A stretch of DNA of 47,369 bases from Bacteroidales bacterium UBA1197 (GTDB lineage Bacteria > Bacteroidota > Bacteroidia > Bacteroidales > UBA932): positions 7,224 to 54,592 of the forward strand of contig DBYB01000033.1 in the NCBI GenBank assembly GCA_002309995.1, in the 5' to 3' direction. The notes below the pieces were generated by a model. That model made no database searches and was not told where the DNA came from. It saw only the letters and a list, made by a program, of their open reading frames with translations. A program made the translations under genes and the position numbers. Below are positions 31,562-40,300 of the stretch, piece after piece (the first letter of the stretch is position 1; the number at the start of each line of letters is the position of its first letter).

Positions 31562-32926
31562 ATGATGAGTGTGAAATTGTTTGCAGCAAGAGCTGCCGCC
31601 GTTTTGTCGGCGGCAGCCTTCCTGCTGACAGGATGCACGGACCCGATTCCGGCCGCTTCGGAAACGAAAAAGGACAAGATGTCTTTCATCCAGAACGAGT
31701 GCACCGTTTTCGAGGGGGAGGAGATAGCCGTACCCGTGCAGTATCAGGTCTTCGACAGGGGCGTTTATGTGAAGGCCGAATATGATTTCGTCACCAACCC
31801 GGGCGGAGTTGAGATACGCTCTTCCGCTCCTGACGTGGCTTCCGTGACGGCCGGCAAGATAAAGGGCCTGAAGGAGGGAACGTCCACGCTGACGCTTTCA
31901 TCAGACCAGATCAACGCCAGTGGAAAGTTGTCAGTGGCGGTGCAGAAGAACGAAAGCACGACTGCGTCCTTCAACCAGGACATCACTCAGCCCCTGACAG
32001 CCGATATGATAGCACTTCCGCTGGGACTCCAGACCGGAATGCAGAGTTTCGACATCGACAAGCGCGGACAGTTCTATTTGTCCACGGAAGATGCCACCTC
32101 TATGCGCGTGTGCGCACTTAATAAGGACGGCTCCAAGATAGGAGGCGATATGGTGCTGCCCAGCGGCGGTCACGGAGACGGCTTCAGTATCGAATACGAT
32201 GCCGACGACGTCTATTTCTGGACCAGCGGCACGATGGGCGACCATACCGACAACGGCGGATACTCCGGCGGCAAGGCCAACGGCACCGACGTGCGCCTCA
32301 TCTGCCGCCACAAGTTCAAGGCCGGCGTCACTGAATACGCCGAAGACGCCCTTGAACATTTTTACCTGAACGACAACGGGGCCCGTTTTGCCGACGTAGA
32401 TACCGAGCACGACGTGATAGCCCTGTGGACCTATGAGAACAGCAGTGATTACATTTATGTGTACCGGCTGTCCGAGATCCGCAACGCATCTACCGTTACG
32501 GTGAAGGTCACCCGGGAATCACATAACCAGGGAAAGAGCGTGACGGCCTACAATCTGAATACCGTCTCTCCCATCGCCCGCTTCTCCTGGAAGCGCAAGG
32601 GCGTAACCACCGGCAACACGAACAGCGGAGCCGTACAGGGCCTGTGCGTGTATGACGACCGTATTTATGTGACCTCGGGCGCCAAGAACGACGAGGCCAC
32701 GCTGATGTCTGTAATGGACTTCAGCGGGAATATCCTGCAGCAGCTTGTGAAAGTCGGCGTGTCGGCGGACAAGCAGCAGCTTATCAAACTGAATCTGTCT
32801 TCGGACGGGACCTTCGAACCCGAGGGCGTCCATATCCGCAAGGGACAGATGTATCTGGGATTTGTGGGTGATTTCCCCACTTCCGGATCGAAGAAACACA
32901 CGTGTATCATTAAACTGAAAGATTAA
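31562..32926 (+). CDS. Lipoprotein with Ig-like domain and TagC/phage-RBP-like propeller
   Basis: 454 residues from the ATG at 31562, one base after the previous stop; a second ATG follows at 31565. The lipoprotein signal ends at LLTGC (Cys25). A bacterial Ig-like (Big_2-type) domain lies at about 45-135 (EIRSSAPDVASVTAGKIKGL, then TSTLTLSS). The rest (about 140-454) is beta-propeller-like: MQSFDIDKRGQFYLS, LPSGGHGDGFSIEYD, VYFWTSG, then AVQGLCVYDDRIYVTSGAKN. The GGHG and QSFDID signatures recall the TagC/helveticin/phage receptor-binding propellers, some of which bind wall teichoic acid. That match is by eye and needs a profile search. No catalytic residues are claimed; a phosphoglycan-binding role is inference. 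Confidence 0.75.
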   Translation: MMSVKLFAARAAAVLSAAAFLLTGCTDPIPAASETKKDKMSFIQNECTVFEGEEIAVPVQYQVFDRGVYVKAEYDFVTNPGGVEIRSSAPDVASVTAGKIKGLKEGTSTLTLSSDQINASGKLSVAVQKNESTTASFNQDITQPLTADMIALPLGLQTGMQSFDIDKRGQFYLSTEDATSMRVCALNKDGSKIGGDMVLPSGGHGDGFSIEYDADDVYFWTSGTMGDHTDNGGYSGGKANGTDVRLICRHKFKAGVTEYAEDALEHFYLNDNGARFADVDTEHDVIALWTYENSSDYIYVYRLSEIRNASTVTVKVTRESHNQGKSVTAYNLNTVSPIARFSWKRKGVTTGNTNSGAVQGLCVYDDRIYVTSGAKNDEATLMSVMDFSGNILQQLVKVGVSADKQQLIKLNLSSDGTFEPEGVHIRKGQMYLGFVGDFPTSGSKKHTCIIKLKD

Positions 32927-32956
32927 ACGGACACAACAATCAAAACTTAATACATT

Positions 32957-33094
32957 ATGACACGAAGATTTTACAAAACGCCTGATGTCGAGGCGCTGGA
33001 AGTCGACATCAGGGAGATTCTGCTCTATTCCGGCATGAGTGATATGGGAAACACAGACGTCTACCAGGAAACCCTGGACGGCGATATTTTTTAG
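32957..33094 (+). CDS. 45-residue peptide preceding a GLUG protein (mini-ORF 1)
   Basis: ATG at 32957, TAG at 33092-33094. It begins MTRRFYKTPDVEALEVDI, continues LLYSGMSDMGNT, and ends LDGDIF. There is no signal peptide or membrane segment, and it is acidic toward the C-terminus. The stop overlaps the ribosome binding site of the next gene, so translation is probably coupled. The start matches the second mini-ORF at 37216 in layout: a basic start, aromatic, then (T/S)P(D/E)xE and LL, followed by a short small-residue stretch (SG or AS) and an acidic tail. Function is unknown. A precursor-peptide-like or co-translational role is speculation. Confidence 0.7.
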   Translation: MTRRFYKTPDVEALEVDIREILLYSGMSDMGNTDVYQETLDGDIF

Positions 33095-33099
33095 GAGGG
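33093..33099 (+). promoter_or_regulatory. Ribosome binding site overlapping the mini-ORF stop
   Basis: AGGAGGG starts inside the TAG stop of mini-ORF 1 and lies 7 bases before the ATG at 33107, fixing that start and suggesting translational coupling. Confidence 0.7.
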
Positions 33100-33106
33100 C
33101 TGGATT

Positions 33107-35950
33107 ATGAAGACTAGATACATTTTACTGGCCGCTATGGCCCTCTTTGGTTTCTCCTGCACGTCTGAACTGGAAGTAGAAGTCCAGCCGCAAGCCGGCG
33201 AGCGCGTTACCATCAAGGTCTCCACTGCTGAAAGCCTTGGCACGAAAGTCACCCTGTCGGAAGCTGCTGACAGGAAGGCTATGAACCTGGAATGGGAAGA
33301 TGGCGATATCATCTCCGTCAATGGGAAAGAGTTCGAGGCAGTCAATATCATAAGCTCCCACGAGGCCGAATTCGACGGCGAGGCTCCTGCCAGCAGCCCC
33401 TATACCATTATCTATCCCGGCAGCTACGCCAACGCTGACGCTTTCAACGCCCGCAGTTATACCGGTCAGGCCCAGAGCGGCAACTCTTCTACCGCGCATC
33501 TTGAGTACAACGCCATGCTTTCCGGCGTGAGTGAGTACCAGGATCCCAAATTCGACGCGGACTGGGCTACAGACAACGGGGGCACCCTGGCCCAGAACGG
33601 CGTGATTCAGCTGCGTCTGCAGGTACCTGCCGACGTGACGGCTGTCAGTTCCGTTACCCTGCTCGCTTCCCGCGACGTGTTCCCGACCACCAATGGAGGT
33701 GATGTGAAAGCCGCCGAGCAGAAGCTTTCCATGGATGGAGTCGCTCCGGCGAACCACATCATTGAGGCTTATATGATGTTCTCGGCCGCAGGCGTGGAGT
33801 TCCAGGATGACGATATCCTCACCGTTATCGTGGAGACCGCCGATGCTATGTACATCCGCTCGCTGGCGATGACTGCACAGACCTGGGCCGGCGGCAGCCA
33901 GTACACCATCCAGTGCAAGGTGCTCACGGAGAACAGTTTCGAAATCAACAACGCCTCCGACCTTGAACTCTTCCGCGACGGCGTGAACAGCGGCAGCATG
34001 CTTTGGGCCACCTGTCAAGTGAAACTAGGTCAGGATATTGACTGCTCAAGTATCTCCAGCTGGACGCCAATCGGGAACGGCACTTTTACCCCCACTGAAA
34101 GTGGAACTGTTTCCGCAGAGTGGACGGAACCAGCTTTCAAGGGAACCTTCGACGGACAGGGCTTTGCCATCAAGAACCTTGTTATGACCAGTTCTCCTGA
34201 GACCTATACCCCTTATGGTCTGTTTGGCATCCTATACGGCGCGAAGGTCAAAAACCTTATACTGGGAGCGGACAGTGGAGATACCGGAGCATTGACCGCT
34301 ACTCCTCAAGGACGCATGGATGCAGGAGCCCTTGCCGGCGTCTCCTATGGATCAACCATCGAGAACGTTACAAACTACTTCCCGATGACCATTCCCGCCA
34401 ACAGCTCTGCCAACCGTGTCGCCCTTGGAATGGTAGGATATGTCTATGGAGATGCCGCATCCGGTCTTTCGACACTGAGCGGACTGAACAATTACGGCAA
34501 AGTCACGGCTACACAATCCAGTGCCAATAAAGGCAATGGAGCCACCGGCGTCCAAGTGGCCGGTATCGCCGGTTTTGGAAATACGGGTACTGCTGCTGTC
34601 ATCAACCAAATCACTTCCTGTACCAACTATGCAGAGATTGACGCAAATACCGGACGTTGTGCAGGTATACTTGGAGCGGCCAATACCCGCACGGCAATCT
34701 CCGAGTGCAACAATCGCGGATATATACATAACAGTTTCAGTACCACCCGTGTGGGAGGTATCTGCGTTATTCTGGGCGGTAGTTCTTCCATAACCGATAG
34801 TCATAATTATGGAAAAGTTGAGGTGTCGCCTAGTGGAAGTGGCAATGTCGGAGGTATAGTCTGCCTTGTCAATTCCGATACTGCGGAGATTTCGGGCAGT
34901 TCCAACGAAGGTGCGGTAACTGGCGCTGCGTATGTCGGCGGCATTGCAGCGAACATTGCTGCAGGGACTATTACCCAATGCGTCAACACTGGCGATATAA
35001 CTGGAACTCAGTATGTCGGCGGTATTGCAGCGAGCCATGCTGCGGGGACTATTACCCAATGCGTCAACACTGGTGGCATAACCGGAACCCAGTATGTCGG
35101 CGGTATTGTGGGACGACAGGGTAATAACAACGGATGGCCCTATCTGAATAAATGCCGTTCGAACGCAACCATTACCGCTACATCCAATGCCGCATCCTGT
35201 GTTGGTGGAATTGCCGGGCAGATGCAGGGAGGTGTACTGAACACTTGCTTTGCAAAAGGTGCCGTTATAGCAGCGGGTTACGATGTGGGCGGTATCGTGG
35301 GGCAGATGTATTGCAACCAGTCATCGGGACAGTCCTATGGCCGTATGTATGTCTACGACTGTATGGCAGCTACAAATGTAACCTCTTCACGTACTACCGG
35401 GTCGGCAAATCTAGGCGGAGTGGCAGGTCGTGTCATCAGGAAAAACGATAGTAATAACACCAGTCAATATATGGCCGTTGAGAACTGCATCGGTCTGAAC
35501 CAGATGCTCTCGGCGGGGGGACTCCCTTGTGTGGGCGCCTTTGTAGGACAGGTCACTGCCAGTATTAAGACCAATCACGCAAATGTCCGGGTTCGAAATA
35601 ACATTTCATTGGTGGAAGACGCGAATATGTCTGCGACGTCTGCTGCCAATAGGGGTGGATTCGTTGGAGCTATGCCCTATGGCTTGATGGAACATGCTTA
35701 CTACGTGGTTTCGGACAATAGCCAGACTATCGGTAATTCTGGTAATACAACGACATCGAATATCACAAAGTCCGACGCAGCGACTCTTACCAGTGCCGCT
35801 TTCTGTGAGGCTCACTCAATCAGGGCCACGGGATATAGCCTGACCGTTAATGGACAGATCTACAAGTCTGCCGGCTGGGAAATCCCTTCCGGGTGTTCTT
35901 ATCCTGTCCCTTCATCCCTTGCCGCTCTCGGGGAAGATTATTATAAGTAG
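33107..35950 (+). CDS. Lipoprotein with fimbrillin-like N-domain and GLUG beta-helix
   Basis: 947 residues. Lipoprotein signal with Cys18 (FGFSC). Residues about 25-285 contain LGTKVTLSEAAD and LEWEDGDIISVNGKEF, a W-x2-GD-x-I-x-x-NG pattern recalling fimbrillin-like N-terminal domains; assignment to a named family is uncertain. A long GLUG module follows (about 285-947): ASDLELFRDGVNSG, DIDCSSISSWTPIG, FDGQGFAIKNL, then many strands of the form CTNYAEI or CNNRGYI. It includes a nearly identical 27-residue unit repeated in tandem (DNA 34931-35092). From about 34.0 kb the DNA is less GC-biased at third positions than the first 900 bases. No enzyme domain is seen, so it is probably a surface binding protein. 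Confidence 0.82.
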   Translation: MKTRYILLAAMALFGFSCTSELEVEVQPQAGERVTIKVSTAESLGTKVTLSEAADRKAMNLEWEDGDIISVNGKEFEAVNIISSHEAEFDGEAPASSPYTIIYPGSYANADAFNARSYTGQAQSGNSSTAHLEYNAMLSGVSEYQDPKFDADWATDNGGTLAQNGVIQLRLQVPADVTAVSSVTLLASRDVFPTTNGGDVKAAEQKLSMDGVAPANHIIEAYMMFSAAGVEFQDDDILTVIVETADAMYIRSLAMTAQTWAGGSQYTIQCKVLTENSFEINNASDLELFRDGVNSGSMLWATCQVKLGQDIDCSSISSWTPIGNGTFTPTESGTVSAEWTEPAFKGTFDGQGFAIKNLVMTSSPETYTPYGLFGILYGAKVKNLILGADSGDTGALTATPQGRMDAGALAGVSYGSTIENVTNYFPMTIPANSSANRVALGMVGYVYGDAASGLSTLSGLNNYGKVTATQSSANKGNGATGVQVAGIAGFGNTGTAAVINQITSCTNYAEIDANTGRCAGILGAANTRTAISECNNRGYIHNSFSTTRVGGICVILGGSSSITDSHNYGKVEVSPSGSGNVGGIVCLVNSDTAEISGSSNEGAVTGAAYVGGIAANIAAGTITQCVNTGDITGTQYVGGIAASHAAGTITQCVNTGGITGTQYVGGIVGRQGNNNGWPYLNKCRSNATITATSNAASCVGGIAGQMQGGVLNTCFAKGAVIAAGYDVGGIVGQMYCNQSSGQSYGRMYVYDCMAATNVTSSRTTGSANLGGVAGRVIRKNDSNNTSQYMAVENCIGLNQMLSAGGLPCVGAFVGQVTASIKTNHANVRVRNNISLVEDANMSATSAANRGGFVGAMPYGLMEHAYYVVSDNSQTIGNSGNTTTSNITKSDAATLTSAAFCEAHSIRATGYSLTVNGQIYKSAGWEIPSGCSYPVPSSLAALGEDYYK
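34931..35092 (+). repeat. 81-bp tandem duplication in the GLUG domain
   Basis: Units 34931-35011 and 35012-35092 differ at only a few positions, and a third unit starts at 35093 (TATGTCGGCGG) before diverging. Each encodes YVGGIAA…AAGTITQCVNTG and then (D/G)ITGTQ, one beta-helix coil set. Confidence 0.9.
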
Positions 35951-35956
35951 TAACGC

Positions 35957-37219
35957 ATGAAGCGTCTCTTACCCATCCTTGTTCTTCTCCTTGGTACCCT
36001 GGCGCTACAGGCGCAGAGTGCCAGGGAGTTGATACAGGAGGATGTCCTGCGGGCAGGCGGGGTGTACTATATGTACCAGTTCAAGGAACATAAGGTCACC
36101 CCGCCCCCGGCGGGATATACGCCGGTGTACCTGAGCCATTACGGCAGGCACGGGGCGCGGTATCTGCTGAACGACACGCAGTACGAGCGCAGTCTGGACG
36201 TGCTCAAGGCCGCCCACGAAGCGGGAGCGCTCACTCCGGAGGGCGAGAGCCTGTGGGAGGAAGCGTCGGCCTACTTCGAGGAGACCTGCCGCTACAAGGC
36301 TGGAGCCCTAACGCCGCTCGGCTGGGAACAGCATTACCGAATAGCACAGGACATCTACAGGGATAACAGGAAGCTCTTCAAAAAGCGCCCTGTGATTACA
36401 GCCGGTGCCACGCAGGTGCCCCGCTGTATCGTGTCTATGACCGCATTCTGCCAGGGGCTGCTGAAAGCGGACCCCAGGCTTGACATCTATGCGGCTTCAT
36501 CAACTGCAGAGCTGGACGAACTCAACCCGCACGCAACCGAGAATCCGTACCGCAAACTGGCTCCGATGGAAGAAGGGCGCTACAGGCGCAAGGACCCCTG
36601 GGGGACCGACCTTAAGACCTTTATCGACAAGCGGATAGACCACAAGGCTATCTGTGCGCGCATTTTTAAGGACCCTGAATTCACGACGCCCTTCCGGGGC
36701 ACCCGGTCTTTCGTGACCGACCTGTACGACCTGGTGTTCAATATGCAGTGCACCGGCACTTCCCGCAGCCTGATTTCCGTGTTCCAACCGGAAGAGATAT
36801 ATCAGCTGTGGGAAATCAACAACTATATCCATTATAAGGAATCGGCTCCGCCGGCTACGATGCGTGACCTTCCCGCACTGAACCACATCATTGCCGACGC
36901 CGACGCGGCCATCGCCTCCGGCAAGCCCTCGGTAAGGCTGCGCTTCGGGCACGATACCGTGTTCCTGTTCCTTGTCTCATCCTTCGGTGCCGACGGCTTC
37001 GGCCTTGTGCCCGAGAGTGCAGACGGTATTTCCGAACATTGGTGGAACTTTCGTTCCCCGATGGCCGCCACCATGTATCTGGTATTTTGCCAAAATAAAA
37101 AAGGCGACGTCCTGTTCAAGATGGTGGTGAACGGAGAAGAGGCCAGGCTTCCTCTTACCTCCGTTTCCGGTCCCTGGTATTCCTGGACTGAATGCAAAAA
37201 CAAGTTTAATAATATATGA
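35957..37219 (+). CDS. Histidine phosphatase (phytase/MINPP-like, clade 2)
   Basis: 420 residues with a signal peptide ending near residue 20 (LALQAQ). The catalytic R-H-G-A-R is at 64-68 (phosphohistidine on His65), a second conserved Arg lies in ATQVPRC, and the proton-donor HD pair is at 332-333 (RFGHDTVF). This is the clade-2 histidine acid phosphatase pattern that includes phytases and multiple inositol polyphosphate phosphatases. It should act in the periplasm or at the cell surface, releasing phosphate from phosphorylated sugars or inositols. It lies 6 bases after a GLUG lipoprotein gene, and its TGA overlaps the ATG of mini-ORF 2. Its place in the operon suggests it removes the phosphate left after phosphodiester cleavage. 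Confidence 0.9.
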   Translation: MKRLLPILVLLLGTLALQAQSARELIQEDVLRAGGVYYMYQFKEHKVTPPPAGYTPVYLSHYGRHGARYLLNDTQYERSLDVLKAAHEAGALTPEGESLWEEASAYFEETCRYKAGALTPLGWEQHYRIAQDIYRDNRKLFKKRPVITAGATQVPRCIVSMTAFCQGLLKADPRLDIYAASSTAELDELNPHATENPYRKLAPMEEGRYRRKDPWGTDLKTFIDKRIDHKAICARIFKDPEFTTPFRGTRSFVTDLYDLVFNMQCTGTSRSLISVFQPEEIYQLWEINNYIHYKESAPPATMRDLPALNHIIADADAAIASGKPSVRLRFGHDTVFLFLVSSFGADGFGLVPESADGISEHWWNFRSPMAATMYLVFCQNKKGDVLFKMVVNGEEARLPLTSVSGPWYSWTECKNKFNNI

Positions 37220-37347
37220 AAAAGTATTTGTCACCTGAGGCTGAATTGCTGAAATACGAAGAGGCACAGCCAATGCTTGAAGCTTCCGCCAGTAACTATA
37301 CCGGCGAGATTGCCGATTTCGATTTAGTGGAGGATTCCTGGGATTAA
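37216..37347 (+). CDS. 43-residue peptide preceding a GLUG protein (mini-ORF 2)
   Basis: The ATG at 37216 overlaps the phosphatase stop (ATGA), and TAA is at 37345-37347, 2 bases before the next ATG. It begins MKKYLSPEAELLKYEEAQP, continues MLEASASNYTGEI, and ends in an acidic FDLVEDSWD. There is no signal peptide or membrane helix. Like mini-ORF 1 it has a basic aromatic start, an SPEAE-type motif, LL, a small-residue stretch and an acidic tail, and it sits directly before a lipoprotein with the fimbrillin-like plus GLUG architecture. The coupling by overlap on both sides supports real translation. Function is unknown. Confidence 0.7.
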   Translation: MKKYLSPEAELLKYEEAQPMLEASASNYTGEIADFDLVEDSWD

Positions 37348-37349
37348 TT

Positions 37350-40300
37350 ATGCGCGTTCATTTATTTCGGTTTGCGGCTGCAACCCTCCTTGCGGCTTGT
37401 CTTACGGCCTGCGTATCTGAACTGGCGCCGGATGAATCCTGCGCCGGGCCTGTCAGGACGTCTGTGCAGGCGTCCCTTCCCGGCATCACCAAAACCTCCG
37501 TGGACGGAGCGAAGATGTCGTGGAGCGCAGGAGATGAGATAATGATCAACGGAAGCCGTTCATACGCATTGGCGGCAGCGGGTGCGAGCGCAAGTTTCGA
37601 CTTTGCGGATGAGTTGACTCTTCCGTACAGGGCCGTATATCCTGCATCCATCTGGAAAAGCGACACGCAGCTGGTCATTCCGGACAGTTTCGATGCATCC
37701 CTGACGCAGATTCCGTTGTGGGGATATGCATCTTCCGGTAATTCGATTGGTTTTTCCGCCCTCACGGCGGTGTTCCGCGTCCCCCTGACCGGCAATGGAG
37801 AGACACTGAAAAAGGTAACTCTTACGGCGCTTGGCGGAGAGACTCTAAGCGGAACCTTCAGTATGGACTTTGCTAACGGCAAGATTACTCCCTTGTCCGG
37901 AATCAACACCGTAGTGCTGAACTGCAACGCCGCTCTCGCACAGGAGCCGCTTATGCTGTATCTGCCCGTGCCGGAGGGATCTTACCCCGAGGGCTTCCGT
38001 CTGGAATTCGAGGATGCCAACGGGATAACTTTGAGTCGTACAATCGGTGCAAGGACCTGCGTTGCGGGACAGTTGCGCGCAATGCCCTCCCTCGCCTGGC
38101 AGCAGGACAAGGGAATCGCAAGCGCAGCAGACTTTGCGGCATTTGCCGCAGCCGTCAATAGCGGCGCGTCCACGCAGCAGTGGGAAAATGACGAAGGCGT
38201 GGTGACCCTGCTCGGCGACATCGACTTCTCCGGCGTCTCTTCCTGGACCCCGGTCGGCACAGGTGTGAGCACCTGGGCCTCCAACGCATTGACGGTCAGC
38301 GGCCATCCCTTCACCGGTCACTTCAACGGCTGCGGCCATAAACTGAAAAACTTCACCTATACTTATGCTGCTTCCGGTTCCGAAATCACCAAAGACAGCA
38401 TGAACTCGATTCCCTGCGGCATCTTCGGCATACTGGGCCCCGGTGCCGTTGTGGAGAATTTCGTAATCGACGCCAGCTGCTCCTTCAGTTTCAGCCCGTC
38501 GGTGCGAAGTGATGCGGGAATCGTAGCGGGCCTCGTGAATGAAGCGACGGTGCGCAACATCACCAATTACGCCTCGATGACCCTGGACAACAAGGGCGCG
38601 GACGATACCCGGCAGACGATGGCGATGCTTGGCTTTGCCTTCTCCAAGGATGGGGATACGCTCATCGAAGGCCTCGTCAACGAAGGGAAAGTGTCGGCTT
38701 CTGCCGGCTCTAACGTCAAGAACGGCGCAACCGGAGTGCAGGTGGCCGGTATCGTTGGCTTTTCCACCAACGCCAGCGGCTCAAGCAAGACCGTCCACGT
38801 GTTCCGCTGCACGAATTACGGTGAATTGGAAACTACGGTATGCCGCAGTGCCGGAATCGTTGCGGCATCCAATCGATATACGCTCGTGGAATCCTGTGAG
38901 AACCACGGCAACAACTACAATGGCTTCTCCGTGTCCGGCGGCGGGCGCATTGCCAACATCACTTGTATCACCGGAGATGGCTCGGCGCTCGTGGCCTGCG
39001 TCAATTACGCCGATGTCATCTGCTCTACGAAAGCCCGTGCGGGCGGAGTCGTGAGCCTGGTCAACAATAAGAACAACAGGTTCGAGAGGTGTGCGAATTA
39101 CGGCCGCGTAATCACCGATGAGACGACCTACCGCGGCACCCTCTTCCAGCAGTGCAACCTTGCCGCAAGTTTCAGCGCCTGTATCGCTGCCGGCGACGTG
39201 GGAACGTACAACGGTGGTTCTTACCAGATGGTCGGCGTGAATGCTGAGAATTATTTCGATTACGTCGGTTCCCATAATGCGTCCGCGACAAATGTAACGG
39301 CTGACAATATCATCTACGGCAAAAAACCGGAGTGGAAAGGCATCTCGAACGTGGATGACCTGCTGGCCTTCGCGAAAGCGGTCAACAGCGGCGCAAGCCT
39401 CTCCGCCTGGCAGAGCGATGGAAAGGTTCAGATACTGCGCGACATCGACGCTTCATCCATCAGCGAATGGGCGCCGATCGGCACGGACCAGCGTCCGCTT
39501 ACCTGCAGCATCGACGGAATGGGGCACTGTATCTATGGCGTCAACTGGCGGATAGATGCGGAGAAGTATCCGCACGCCGGCCTCTTCGGCAACGCCAACG
39601 GCGTGACTATCAGCAATCTTGTCTTCGGGAACAAGGGCAACCGTGTAGTCTTTTACGGCAATCCGGCCAAACTGCGTGCCGGCGGTATCGTGGGCTACTC
39701 CAAGGGCGTGACGATGCACTCCGTGACCAACAACGCCGACCTGGGCGTCGAGGGCAGCAGTGCGTCGGGCAACGGGCTGATTATCGGTGGACTTGCGGGC
39801 TATAATTCCCCCGAATCCACCATCGGCGGAGACGACGAAGCCGACGCCTGCATCAATAACGGCAATATTATCGTACCGCTTGCCTGCCAGCAGGGCGGAC
39901 TTGCAGGTTACAGCACGGGCGTAGTCCGCAACAGCGTCAACAACGGCACGATTATCGGCCGCATCAACGGAAATTACGGCCCCGCCTGGGGATGCTGCTA
40001 CAACCAGACTGCCGCCTCATTCAGCAACAATAAGGGATATGGCCGCGTGGGCGACTATGACACGTATGCCAAGATCCCGGATCAGGCACCCGAATCCAAT
40101 TTCTACAATGCCGTGCGTCAGGACTACACCAACTGCTTCACGCCGGAGAATAACAGCGTGGACTGGACGGCCGACAGTTACTATGATTGGAATGTGCTGG
40201 AAAGCCGTACGCTGGCCGGCGGAGTCTCCTACCGCCACTGCCAATTCAAGAACGTTCCCAGACATATGCACGTACTGGAAATCGACTTGACGAACCCGGC

